The position numbers and the translations under genes are program-made. 64,000 bases of DNA from G963662905 sp965230045 (GTDB lineage Bacteria; Bacteroidota; Bacteroidia; Bacteroidales; WRLA01): the NCBI GenBank assembly GCA_965230045.1, contig OZ245940.1, forward strand, positions 5,022,001 to 5,086,000. Direction: 5' to 3'. This document shows, one piece after another, positions 54,254-62,463 of this stretch. The notes beneath the pieces were generated by a model. That model was not told the DNA's origin and made no database searches. It saw nothing but the letters and a program-made list of their open reading frames with translations. The stretch's first letter is position 1. Each line of letters starts with the position of its first letter.

Positions 54254-54607
54254 ATGTATTACCTTTATATTTTGCATTCTGTTTCTGCAGACAAATACTA
54301 TGTTGGCATTACAGATGATTATACACGAAGGCTGAAAGAGCATAACACCACCGACAGAAACACTTTTACGAAAAAATACCGTCCCTGGGTAATTGCTGCA
54401 GTATTCCAGTGTGGAGAAAGCCTTTCCGAAGCTTTAAAAATAGAGCGTTTTGTCAAAAGGCAAAAGAGCAAAAAATTTATTATGCAATTAATTGATAAAG
54501 AATGTTTTACTGGCATTTGTAGCGTCCTGATTTTGGTTGACTCTTTTTTCTTCTTTCCGGGGATCCCCGGAAAGAAGAAAAAAGAGTTTGTTCGACAAAT
54601 ATATTAA
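54254..54607 (+). CDS. GIY-YIG nuclease-like protein, 3' end replaced by IS3 sequence
   Basis: The first 88 codons (54254-54517) encode a GIY-YIG domain: YYLYILHSVSADKYYVGITDD, with the conserved Tyr and the following YTRRLKEHN and ALKIERFVKRQKSKKFI. This is the small UPF0213-like type (usually ~80-100 residues). IS3 inserted at 54517; the present frame continues 29 codons into it, reading the palindrome (FFFFPGIPGKKKK), and stops at 54607. Without the insertion the frame would run LAQLVRVPKLRD and stop, so its native tail was encoded by the adjoining tRNA-like element. Function of such proteins is unclear; the nuclease core is complete, so activity may persist. Confidence 0.75.
   Translation: MYYLYILHSVSADKYYVGITDDYTRRLKEHNTTDRNTFTKKYRPWVIAAVFQCGESLSEALKIERFVKRQKSKKFIMQLIDKECFTGICSVLILVDSFFFFPGIPGKKKKEFVRQIY
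54540..54587. repeat. 48-bp perfect palindrome at the IS3 3' end
   Basis: The 24 bases before the centre (ACTCTTTTTTCTTC... ending GGGGA) are exactly complementary to the 24 after it, with no loop base. It lies between the right-hand inverted repeat and the OrfB stop codon. It may insulate transcription in both directions; it currently codes for the foreign tail of the GIY-YIG gene. Confidence 0.9.
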
Positions 54608-55548
54608 TTCAATTTTTCTAATGCCTCTTCTGGACGCTTTCTGTAATAAGTTTTCCAGCACCTTTTAAGTTCTCCAGTTTTTTGATGAGCCTTCTCTGGG
54701 GTCATCATTTCGACACTTCTGTGTGGGCGCTTTGTATTATAGAAGTTTATAAATTGGGGAAGTTCTTTTTTGGCTTCGGCCAAACTACTGAATGATATGG
54801 TTTTGTCATTGGTAAATTCTTCTTTTATTGTTCGGTTAACACGTTCTGCAATAGGGTTTTCCAGTGGATCCCCATTTTCCGTCATGCTAATTGCCATACG
54901 GCATTTATTAAGGTGTTTGATGTATTTGTCGCAACAATATTGGACGCCCCGGTCTGAATGATGGATACACCCATGTGCATTTAGCCCTCGTGTGGCTTTC
55001 TTTAAAGCCCTCAATGCGCCGGTAGCTTCTAATGAGCCACTAACATCAAAACCAACTATTTTGCGAGAATACATATCTGTAACAAGGGATAGATAAGCAA
55101 AACTGTCATTGCCCTTGATCCAAACATAGGTTATATCTGAAACCAATACCTGAGAAGGGCCATTGGGAATTAAACCTCTTATCAAATTCGGATACTTGTG
55201 ATAATGATGATAACTGTTTGTTGTATAAGCCCTGCGCTTTGATTTTCTTAACAACAGACCATGCCTGCGCAACAAATCATAGAAACGGTCTCGCCCTATG
55301 CTGATATTGTGGGCTTTTAAGTCTTCTTGCAAGCTGCAAAGCAAGTTCCTGCCACTCCCTTTTTTCCATAACCTTCGTTTTGATTTTATCAGTTCAATAA
55401 TTATGTCTTCCTGGTAAATAGATTCTTCATTATGGCGAATATTCTTGTAATATGCCTGTTTGCTATAGCCAAGCAGTCCGCAAAGGTCTTTGATTGTTGC
55501 CCTCGAACCTTTGTCTGCTTTTAGTTGTTGGACAGCTTGGCTCCATAC
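54604..55548 (-). CDS. IS3-family transposase OrfB (expressed by frameshift)
   Basis: The frame is open for 315 codons from the frameshift point at 55548 to the stop at 54604. An HTH_21 region (RFYDLLRRHGLLLRKSKRR) precedes the rve integrase core. The DDE triad is seen as VSDITYVW (Asp), HSDRGVQY (Asp) and PIAERVNRTIKEEF (Glu). OrfB provides the catalytic half of OrfAB. The ATG/TTG-type starts further in (near 55344) are probably not used; expression is by -1 frameshifting from OrfA. Confidence 0.92.
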   Translation of the reverse strand, partial: VWSQAVQQLKADKGSRATIKDLCGLLGYSKQAYYKNIRHNEESIYQEDIIIELIKSKRRLWKKGSGRNLLCSLQEDLKAHNISIGRDRFYDLLRRHGLLLRKSKRRAYTTNSYHHYHKYPNLIRGLIPNGPSQVLVSDITYVWIKGNDSFAYLSLVTDMYSRKIVGFDVSGSLEATGALRALKKATRGLNAHGCIHHSDRGVQYCCDKYIKHLNKCRMAISMTENGDPLENPIAERVNRTIKEEFTNDKTISFSSLAEAKKELPQFINFYNTKRPHRSVEMMTPEKAHQKTGELKRCWKTYYRKRPEEALEKLN

Positions 55549-55898
55549 TTTTTTCTGATATCAATTTTTAATTCTTCTTCTGCTACATCCACCATCTTTT
55601 GCCACAGGTCGGCCCTGAGCTGCTCCTTCTTTAACTGAGCTTGAAGGTCCCTGATCTCCTGATCCTTATCTATTTCTTGTTTCTTGTTTTCCATTAGCTC
55701 TGGATTTATTTGGGATATGCCCCCTTCTCTGTAATTCGATTGGCCACTAAACTGGCGAATCCAGTACAAAATTGCACAATTACTCTGAATACCGTAAATA
55801 CGCCGCGCCTCTTCTTTGCTGTACTTACCTGATAACACTTCTTTAACTACACGAAGCTTGAAATCTTCTGGGTAGTTCATCTTTGTTCTTCTCTTCAT
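55521..55898 (-). CDS. IS3-family transposase OrfA
   Basis: A 125-residue protein with an N-terminal HTH (YPEDFKLRVVKEVLSGKYS, EEARRIYGIQSNCAILYWIR) and a C-terminal leucine-zipper-like helix (LQAQLKKEQLRADLWQKMVD). Near its end the heptamer AAAAAAG (55554 to 55548) is in the A-AAA-AAG phase. A -1 slip there joins the frame to VWSQAVQQLKAD of OrfB. OrfA binds the element ends and controls transposition. Confidence 0.92.
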   Translation of the reverse strand: MKRRTKMNYPEDFKLRVVKEVLSGKYSKEEARRIYGIQSNCAILYWIRQFSGQSNYREGGISQINPELMENKKQEIDKDQEIRDLQAQLKKEQLRADLWQKMVDVAEEELKIDIRKKYGAKLSNN

Positions 55899-55964
55899 TT
55901 TAATCCTTGATTTAGTTGACTTCTAATTGTAATTCTGGTCAACCTATATCAGGACTATACAATT

Positions 55965-56044
55965 TTAGCTCAGTTGGTCAGAGTCCCGAAGCTTCGGGAT
56001 TAATCAGAGGGTCGCTTCCCGCATTCCCGGGACAGCAGGGGGAG
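55965..56044 (+). pseudogene. tRNA-Asn-like pseudogene with two palindromic substitutions
   Basis: TTAGCTCAGTTGGTCAGAG matches the D arm of tRNA-Asn. The 10 bases CATCTGACTG are replaced by the perfect 16-base palindrome TCCCGAAGCTTCGGGA (55984-55999). TTAATCAGAGGGTCGCT is retained. Then GGTTCAAGTC of the T arm is replaced by TCCCGCATTCCCGGGA (56017-56032), before CAGCAGGGGGAGC. The tRNA cannot fold normally. It marks the left end of island 2. Confidence 0.85.
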
Positions 56045-56056
56045 CGCTAATAATCA

Positions 56057-56090
56057 GCCTGTTACAATGAAATTTGTAGCAGGCTTTTTT
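56057..56090 (+). terminator. Terminator at the left end of island 2
   Basis: GCCTGTTACA (56057-56066) pairs with TGTAGCAGGC (56075-56084) with one mismatch, followed by TTTTTT, as at 34654-34687. Confidence 0.85.
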
Positions 56091-56711
56091 GTTGATGGTA
56101 CACAGAATGGTACACAAAACTCCCGCAAATAAATCCCAATGTACATCCGTGATTTTAATTCCTGAAAAACATTTTTTGAAATTCTAAAAACTAAAAGGTT
56201 GCTTTTCCAATGTTCAGGCCGAAAATTTTTCTCTGGAAATTTTCAAACGGACTGAGCAATCTTATCTACAAAAAGCCATCTTGTCAATCATTATTATAAT
56301 AATGTATCTCCAGGCTTAATGAACGGGCGAAATGTATCCACAATTAAAATTGGATGTTTTTTGATCGTATAGGTTACATACAGGAATTGCCAAGGAAATA
56401 GCATTAGCAAGCTGTTAGATATGCAGACGTGAGCTTCACGGCTTGCATCATATCAAACCAGGATTCAATGGCCTCCGTGCGGTTATTCACAACTCACTAA
56501 TACTTTGGTTTATAACCTTGGGCAAAAAGGGATATTCAGTATTTGAATAATATTTTACACCCATCCTTTGCTTTTTAAATAAATATGTTGCAATTTTGAA
56601 ATGTATTTTAAGCCTTGGGCTGTGCTAATGCTACTCTGCCGGGCACAATAAGAGAGCTTATTCAACACAAAAATGAAGTAGATTTATAAGCGGACTAAGT
56701 GATAAAACTAT
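56091..56711 (+). repeat. Island leader upstream of hsdM, copy 2
   Basis: Homologous to 34688-35309. The part from 56386 to 56711 differs from the island 1 copy at only two positions by eye (CACGGC for CATGGC, and AACC for ACCC), with no indel. The left part is more diverged and has GGTACACA instead of the ATGTACAT repeats. No intact gene. Confidence 0.75.
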
Positions 56712-58265
56712 ATGAGCGAAGACCATAATAGCCCATTAGAACAACAACTCTGGAAAGCGGCCGATAAGCTTAGAAAAAACATTGATGCTGCTGAGTACAA
56801 GCATATCGTACTTGGCCTAATATTTTTAAAATATATTTCTGATGCATTTGATGAGCTTTACTGCCGACTAAAGAAAGAAGAGGCTCAGGGTGCGGGTCCG
56901 GAGGATCGGGATGAGTATAAAGCCGAAAATGTGTTCTTCGTACCAGAAAAAGCACGTTGGAATTATTTGCTCTCCCAGGCAAAACAACCCACAATTGGGA
57001 AATCGGTGGATGAAGCTATGGACTTCATCGAAAAGGAAAACATTTCGCTGAAAGGTGTTTTGCCAAAAGTTTATGCAAGACAAAACCTTGATCCAACCAG
57101 CTTAGGTGAACTCATTGACCTGATTGGAAACATAGCCCTGGGCGATGCAAAAGCCCGAAGCGCAGATGTACTCGGTCATGTTTTTGAATACTTCCTTAGT
57201 GAATTTGCTTTGGCAGAAGGCAAAAAGGGCGGACAGTTCTACACGCCCAGAAGCGTTGTTGACCTCTTGGTGGAAATGCTCGAACCCTACAAAGGCCGTG
57301 TATTTGACCCATGTTGTGGCTCTGGTGGAATGTTTGTCCAATCAGAGAAATTCATAAACGAACATCAGGGGAAAATCAACGACATTTCCATTTACGGACA
57401 GGAGAGCAACCAAACTACCTGGCGTTTGGCAAAAATGAATTTGGCCATTAGAGGGATAGACAGCTCGCAAGTGAAATGGAACAACGAAGGCTCTTTCCTG
57501 AATGATGCCCACAAAGACCTCAAAGCCGACTACATCATAGCCAATCCACCCTTTAATGTGAGCGACTGGAGCGGCGATTTACTGCGCACCGATGGCCGAT
57601 GGAAATACGGTACACCACCCACAGGAAATGCTAATTACGCTTGGATTCAACATTTCATGTACCACTTAGCACCAAGCGGACAGGCGGGCTTTGTGCTGGC
57701 AAAAGGTGCTTTGACTTCTAAAAGCGGCGGTGAAGGAGATATCAGGAAAGAATTGGTAGAAGCCGATTTAATTGACTGCATAGTGAACCTGCCTGCCAAA
57801 TTGTTTTTGAATACTCAAATTCCTGCTTCGCTATGGTTTATGAGCCGTAACCGTAGCAACGGCAAGTTTAGAAACCGTACAGGCGAAATTCTTTTCATTG
57901 ATGCCCGCAATTTGGGGCATTTGATTAACCGCAGAACCAAAGTACTCTCTGATGGCTCGGAAAATCCCGAAGACAACGATATAAAGCTCATTGCCGACAC
58001 CTACCACAACTGGAGGAATCCCAATGGCCAATACGAAGATGTAAAAGGCTTCTGTGCTTCTGCCTCAAAAAAACGGGTAGCTGAGTTGGACTATGTGCTT
58101 ACCCCAGGCCGTTATGTTGGCTTGGCCGAAGAAGCAGATGATTTTGACTTTGCCGAACGCTTTTCCAGCCTGAAAGCGGAATTTGAAGCCCAATTGAAAG
58201 AGGAAGCTGAGCTAAATCAGCGCATTAAGCAAAACCTTGCAAAAATTAAGTTGAACGATGAGTAG
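56712..58265 (+). CDS. hsdM: Type I restriction-modification DNA methyltransferase HsdM (island 2)
   Basis: A 517-residue HsdM with N-terminal QQLWKAADKLRKNIDAAEYK, AdoMet motif I DPCCGSGGMF (from D199), catalytic NPPF (278-281) and C-terminal RVAELDYVLTPGRYVGLAEE. It is only distantly related to the hsdM of island 1, although both share the same leader and first six codons. It would need HsdS for specificity, but the local hsdS is truncated and no hsdR is seen, so it is probably an orphan. It overlaps the RhuM-like gene by 8 bases. Confidence 0.94.
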   Translation: MSEDHNSPLEQQLWKAADKLRKNIDAAEYKHIVLGLIFLKYISDAFDELYCRLKKEEAQGAGPEDRDEYKAENVFFVPEKARWNYLLSQAKQPTIGKSVDEAMDFIEKENISLKGVLPKVYARQNLDPTSLGELIDLIGNIALGDAKARSADVLGHVFEYFLSEFALAEGKKGGQFYTPRSVVDLLVEMLEPYKGRVFDPCCGSGGMFVQSEKFINEHQGKINDISIYGQESNQTTWRLAKMNLAIRGIDSSQVKWNNEGSFLNDAHKDLKADYIIANPPFNVSDWSGDLLRTDGRWKYGTPPTGNANYAWIQHFMYHLAPSGQAGFVLAKGALTSKSGGEGDIRKELVEADLIDCIVNLPAKLFLNTQIPASLWFMSRNRSNGKFRNRTGEILFIDARNLGHLINRRTKVLSDGSENPEDNDIKLIADTYHNWRNPNGQYEDVKGFCASASKKRVAELDYVLTPGRYVGLAEEADDFDFAERFSSLKAEFEAQLKEEAELNQRIKQNLAKIKLNDE

Positions 58266-59139
58266 GAAAAACGAAATAGTACTTTATCAATCAGAAGAAC
58301 TGCTTTCACGCATAGAAGTGAGAATTGATGATGAAACTGTTTGGTTGAGCAAAGAACAAATGGCAACATTGTTTGGGCGTGATAGGACAGTGATTGGCAG
58401 GCATATAAACAACATCTTTAAAGAAAAAGAACTAGAAAAGGAACTGGTATGTGCATTTTTTGCACTAACCACGCAACACGGCGCTATTAAAGGGAAAACA
58501 CAAACCACAAATGTCGAGTATTTCAATCTCGATGTAATTATATCGGTAGGTTATAGAGTAAAATCAAAACAAGGCACACAATTTAGGATTTGGGCAAACA
58601 GAGTGCTTAAAGATTATTTGCTAAAAGGATATTCATTAAACAAACGCATGAATAGGATTGAAGAAAGCGTTCATTCCCTTGTCAAAAAAGTTGATGATAT
58701 TGATTTGCAAATAAATACCAACTTGCCACCAAAGCAAGGCATTTTTTATGATGGGCAAATATTTGATGCCTATGCCTATGTCTGCGACCTGGTGAAACGG
58801 ACATCGCAATCTATTATCCTCATTGATAATTATGTGGATGAAACCGTGCTCACGCTGCTATCCAAAAGAGCTCAAAATGTTTCCGCCACCATATACACCA
58901 AAAACATAGGCAAACAGCTTAAGTTAGATTTGAAAAAGCATAACAGCCAATATCCCGAAATACAGATGGTGGAGTTTAAGGCCGCTCATGACCGTTTTTT
59001 GATTCTGGATAAAAACGACTGCTACCATTTTGGCGCTTCCCTCAAAGACCTTGGCAAAAAATGGTTTGCATTTTCGAAGATGGAGGGAATGGCAGAGATG
59101 ATCATTACGAACCTGCAAAAAGTAAAAATTGATGAGTGA
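58258..59139 (+). CDS. RhuM/ORF6N-like protein with PLD-like C-terminal domain
   Basis: A 293-residue protein. The N-terminal RhuM-type domain (IVLYQSEELLSRIEVRIDDE, WLSKEQMATLFGRDRTVIGRHINNIF) resembles DNA-binding proteins of phage and restriction loci. A helical linker (RMNRIEESVHSLVKKVDDID) leads to a C-terminal region with AHDRFLILD and GASLKDLGKKWF, similar to a phospholipase-D-type HxD...GS motif. The role is unknown. RhuM-like genes are often found between hsdM and hsdS of type I systems, as here. It overlaps hsdM and the hsdS fragment by 8 bases each. Confidence 0.8.
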   Translation: MSRKNEIVLYQSEELLSRIEVRIDDETVWLSKEQMATLFGRDRTVIGRHINNIFKEKELEKELVCAFFALTTQHGAIKGKTQTTNVEYFNLDVIISVGYRVKSKQGTQFRIWANRVLKDYLLKGYSLNKRMNRIEESVHSLVKKVDDIDLQINTNLPPKQGIFYDGQIFDAYAYVCDLVKRTSQSIILIDNYVDETVLTLLSKRAQNVSATIYTKNIGKQLKLDLKKHNSQYPEIQMVEFKAAHDRFLILDKNDCYHFGASLKDLGKKWFAFSKMEGMAEMIITNLQKVKIDE

Positions 59140-59383
59140 TACATTGAGCCAGCCGAAATGCGAGTGGAAGGAGGTAAAATTAGGTGATGTATTATTTAAG
59201 ATTACTAAGGGAACCACACCACCTAGAGGAAAAGGCTTTGTTGATGTTGGTATAAACTATATCAAGTCTGATGCTATTGGGTATGATGGACGTATTGATG
59301 ACTCTCTTTTTGTGAAAATTGACGAAGAAACACACGAAAAATTTAAGCGTTCTCAATTAGAAAAGGGTGACATACTTTTTTGA
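59132..59383 (+). pseudogene. hsdS: Truncated type I specificity subunit HsdS (island 2)
   Basis: Only 83 codons remain, from ATG 59132 to TGA 59383: CEWKEVKLGDVLFKITKGTT, then GKGFVDVGINYIKSDAIGYD, ending QLEKGDILF. This is the start of the first recognition domain. The rest is missing and followed by unrelated repeat-like sequence, so the gene is broken by deletion, unlike the clean IS insertion in island 1. Confidence 0.85.
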
Positions 59384-60074
59384 ACAGCCTCCCCTTTCAA
59401 ACTGAGAAGCGGTTTGAAAGGGAAGTACCACGCAATCTGCCACTACTCATACAATTTACCGTTTTGTGCCACCGATTTCGGAATATCTGTGCCCGATATT
59501 TCGGCTCAAAATGTGCCACTAATACCTCTTCTCCTTTCGGCTCGTTTTGATCCGGAGAAACGAATAAAACTCAATAAACTAAGGTTTCTTCGATGAATTA
59601 AAGGATAAACGGGCTGAGATCAACCGGAATATACATTGGGGAAACTGATCTGAAGCCGAAAAAACCCTATAAAAGTGTTTTAACTAAAAGCAGAGTTTGA
59701 GCGCGGTTGAAATTCAATACTACAATGATTTATTGAAAGATTATAATGGGATGCCCCCCCAAGCTTCGTAGTACTTTGCCGGAAAAATGAGGTTTTGCAC
59801 AACGCAATACAATAGCGGAAAACCAAGAATTTGGCTTTCTGCCATAAAAATATTTTAACCTGTTTAATTCATAAACTCCCAAAAACAGACAAAATTTTTT
59901 AACCGAGCAGGGTCAGGCATTGCGAATCAAGATTAACTGCTTGAATTTCTATTTATTTACCCTAATCACATGGCTTATGAGCATCATTTTCCTATTTGGG
60001 TTTTCCAGTAAAGCCCATTGATAATTTTATTTGACATCAAGATGTTGAAGAACATTAGCTTACCGAATTTTGGC
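59384..60074. other. Decayed region after the hsdS fragment
   Basis: About 690 bases without an intact gene. A perfect 11-bp hairpin CCCTTTCAAAC/GTTTGAAAGGG occurs at 59392-59422. Spaced GTGCCAC and TTTCGG repeats (59460-59525) look like the terminal repeats of an IS21-type element. The restriction 3'-flank repeat (59757-59826) is shared with island 1. It appears to be what is left after deletion of hsdS and hsdR. Confidence 0.5.
59757..59826 (+). repeat. Restriction-locus 3' flank repeat, copy 2
   Basis: Ordered match to 42673-42742 (CCCCAAGCTTC, TACTTTGCCGG, GAGGTTTTG, AATAGC), showing that the hsdS-hsdR region once lay between 59383 and here. Confidence 0.55.
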
Positions 60075-61451
60075 CTAAATCCTTAGGGTTTCAAATTTCT
60101 TAAAGCATTTCATAAACACCCGGTCGCTGTAAAATTCTGCAGGCAGCTCTATTTTAATTTTTGATTTCAGTACTTTGATCCGGGCAGCTACTTTGATCAG
60201 CTTCAATTGAAGTGTTTTCATAGTTGCTTTAGCAAACTCTGTCCCTACTAACGCCATGCTTTGCAAGCTGTGCATCAGGACATAAGCAGCAGAATGCAAA
60301 AACAACCTGAACTGATTGGCCTTAAAGCTGTTGCAGGACATCCTGTCCGACTTAAGGTATGTTTTATGTTCTTTGATACGCAATTCGGCTGCGCCCCTTG
60401 CACAATATCCTTGTTCGTAAAGCGCCTTGGCACGAACATTTTGCAGGCTGCTGACAATATACCTTACATTTGTCCCCATGCTGCTTACTTCTACTTTGAC
60501 TACCACTCGTTCGGCAAAAGCCCAACTGGATGCCTGATATTGAAAGCTATGATAACGTTTCACTGGTGTACCCGACTGTTGGAAGTTTTTTTTGGCGCTT
60601 TCTATGGTTATTTTGGCCTTTTGGTTTAAAACAGAATTGCCACTGAGCCCTGTGATAAATTCAACCCTATGGCTCTCCCTTGCCCACTCCATAAACTCTT
60701 TGGAACAAAAATGGCTGTCGCCCCTAAGGATGATCATCGTGTTGGGCCAATGCTGGCGCAGGTAGCTTATGATGCGTTTGTGGATCGAAAAAACATCAAG
60801 GCTTTTGCTGCGGCGGCCAGGTTTGAGGATAGTGGTTACCAGCTTGCCCGAAAAGCCTTCATATATGTGCAAAGGCATATAGCAATAGTCCCCGTAGTAA
60901 TTATTGAACATGGTAAGCTGCTGATTACCATATGTTAAGCTGCTTGTATCGTCAGAATCAAGTATAATAATTTTTGGTTCGTGGTCATAGGAAGCGATAA
61001 ATTTATCTACAAAGACCTTGGCCATTTTGTAGTTCTGAGAAGCCGTGATTTGATTCTCAAAACGACTCATTGTAGGCTGGGCTGAAAGGCTTTCTGTAGT
61101 CTCACAGCATACCTTAACTACCTCATCGTCCCTGAGCGCATTGCAGTCATTTGCATCTTCAAAGCCTGCAGCAATTTGCATAATACGCTGGCTTAGAAGG
61201 CGTTTTGTGCTGTGCTTGACATAACTTTGGTTGCGGGGGTCTTCAATGCAGCCTGCAAGGCTGTCGATTAAACCAAGCTGTTTTTCTACTTCGCGAAGCA
61301 ATAATAGGCCGCCATCACTTGATGTCTTTTTCAAAGTAAAGTTAACCTCAACCTTTTTGCCATTTGAACTGGTGAGAGGAAAAAGGCTCTTTTGTGTAAT
61401 TTCCTGTGGTTTTGTGCCACTGTTTGAAATATTCTTTGTATTTTTAGCCAT
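60075..61451 (-). CDS. IS1380-family transposase
   Basis: A 458-residue DDE transposase. The motifs are IIILDSDDTSSLTYGNQQL (first Asp), LRGDSHFCSKEF (second Asp) and GYCARGAAELRIKEHK (Glu), all in the expected order for IS1380. The N-terminal part (RIMQIAAGFEDANDCNALRDD) is also typical. It looks complete. I could not define the terminal repeats or target duplication, so element limits are left open; CCTAA-type ends near 59961 and 61549 were considered but do not carry a matching duplication. Confidence 0.92.
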   Translation of the reverse strand: MAKNTKNISNSGTKPQEITQKSLFPLTSSNGKKVEVNFTLKKTSSDGGLLLLREVEKQLGLIDSLAGCIEDPRNQSYVKHSTKRLLSQRIMQIAAGFEDANDCNALRDDEVVKVCCETTESLSAQPTMSRFENQITASQNYKMAKVFVDKFIASYDHEPKIIILDSDDTSSLTYGNQQLTMFNNYYGDYCYMPLHIYEGFSGKLVTTILKPGRRSKSLDVFSIHKRIISYLRQHWPNTMIILRGDSHFCSKEFMEWARESHRVEFITGLSGNSVLNQKAKITIESAKKNFQQSGTPVKRYHSFQYQASSWAFAERVVVKVEVSSMGTNVRYIVSSLQNVRAKALYEQGYCARGAAELRIKEHKTYLKSDRMSCNSFKANQFRLFLHSAAYVLMHSLQSMALVGTEFAKATMKTLQLKLIKVAARIKVLKSKIKIELPAEFYSDRVFMKCFKKFETLRI

Positions 61452-61499
61452 AGGGATTTTTGTTTTTGTTTGCCGACATAAAGATACTGAATATCAATG

Positions 61500-62127
61500 A
61501 GGTATCGCACAAATTTCCCTATTTTTTTTTGGTTTATGAATAATTTAGGTTAAAATAAAATTGGATGTTTTTTTAAAAAATAATACTTTTACAATTCATT
61601 TTTAAAACAATCATGTGAAACAATTAATGGACATGGATAGAGTTTTGCGGATCATCCAGGAATTGCCTGGATGCACAAGCTTCTGGAGAAGTGAAATTAA
61701 CATCCATGTGTGTATGAAGATTAAAAATCCGTTGAATCAGTTTGGAGGATTAGCATGAATGCGTTTGGAATAAAAACCTTAAAAGGTGAACATATCCTCA
61801 AACTGAAGTTTGATATAGATACTAAAGGTGCACACATAAGTAGTTACCAGCAAGGATGAAAATAAAAAACGAACATAGAATAACTATAAAAATTGACTTG
61901 AATAATGAACCGATTAGTGCTTCAAAGAAGATTTTGTTTTGCCAACGCGCTTTTGCCCTATGGGGCAATTAGGGAAGCCCACCCACATTGCACACATTTG
62001 CAAACTGCACGAGCCAACCTGCAATCCAAAATTTGCAAAAGAGTGCAATCTTGCCCTCGCACCGTCATGTTGATAACTACTTCATAAGAATTTTAAAAAG
62101 AGATTATGACGTAACAGTGTTTCTTTG
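61500..62127. other. Noncoding region between the IS1380 and XRE genes
   Basis: No convincing gene in about 630 bases. The stretch 61930-62070 (GCACGAGCC, TTTGCAAAAGAGTGC, repeated GCAAA/TTTGC words) looks like a common Bacteroidota intergenic repeat rather than coding DNA. Confidence 0.5.
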
Positions 62128-62135
62128 TAGATTTG
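62128..62135 (+). promoter_or_regulatory. -7 box of the XRE/type IIG pair
   Basis: TAGATTTG fits TAnnTTTG; it places the XRE start at 62164 rather than the ATG at 62143. Confidence 0.5.
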
Positions 62136-62163
62136 ACAAATAATGTCAAGAATATCATTTCAA

Positions 62164-62463
62164 ATGAATAAAGTAGGCGAAATAATACGGAGTAAAAGAG
62201 AAGCAAAAGGCATGTTACTTCGACAACTTGCTGCAATGGTGGATGTAGATACCGCTATCCTCAGTAAAATTGAACGTGGAGAACGCAAAGCAAGACGGGA
62301 GCAAATAGAAAAAATTGCTAATGCTTTGGAACTAGACAATGAATATTTATTGATTGAATATTTAAGTGAAAACATTGCTTATGAGATTCTTGATGAGAAA
62401 AAAGCTCATGATGTTTTAAGAGTGGCAGAAAGTAAAATTGAATATTTGAGAAATAACAGATAG
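62164..62463 (+). CDS. XRE-family HTH controller protein
   Basis: A 99-residue Cro/C1-type HTH (MNKVGEIIRSKREAKGMLLR, DVDTAILSKIERGERKARRE, IAKALELDNEYLL-like helix) with a charged C-terminal helix. It lies directly before the type IIG-like gene (its TAG stop abuts the ATG at 62464), the usual place of a controller gene that delays nuclease expression until methylation is complete. The ATG at 62143 would give 7 more residues but leaves almost no leader after the -7 box. Confidence 0.85.
   Translation: MNKVGEIIRSKREAKGMLLRQLAAMVDVDTAILSKIERGERKARREQIEKIANALELDNEYLLIEYLSENIAYEILDEKKAHDVLRVAESKIEYLRNNR

Larger units (their letters stand above)
54518..55961 (-). mobile_element. IS3-family insertion sequence (1,444 bp)
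   Basis: It has 24-bp imperfect terminal inverted repeats sharing TGTA, GTCCTGAT and GGTTGAC blocks, and a 3-bp target duplication ATT at 54515-54517 and 55962-55964. The transposase is in two overlapping frames, as in IS3. It lies inside the GIY-YIG gene and next to a tRNA-like pseudogene. Confidence 0.93.

Noticed and set aside
59414..59596. 60-codon frame after the hsdS fragment
   Set aside because: The sequence consists of GTGCCAC/TTTCGG repeats resembling IS ends, with no recognisable protein.
59961..61549. CCTAA ends as IS1380 terminal repeats
   Set aside because: Only five bases match well, and the flanks TTAC and TTAA are not a duplication.
61905..62087. 60-codon frame between IS1380 and the XRE gene
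   Set aside because: Reads through a common intergenic repeat-like stretch rich in GCAAA/TTTGC words; no promoter or family signal.
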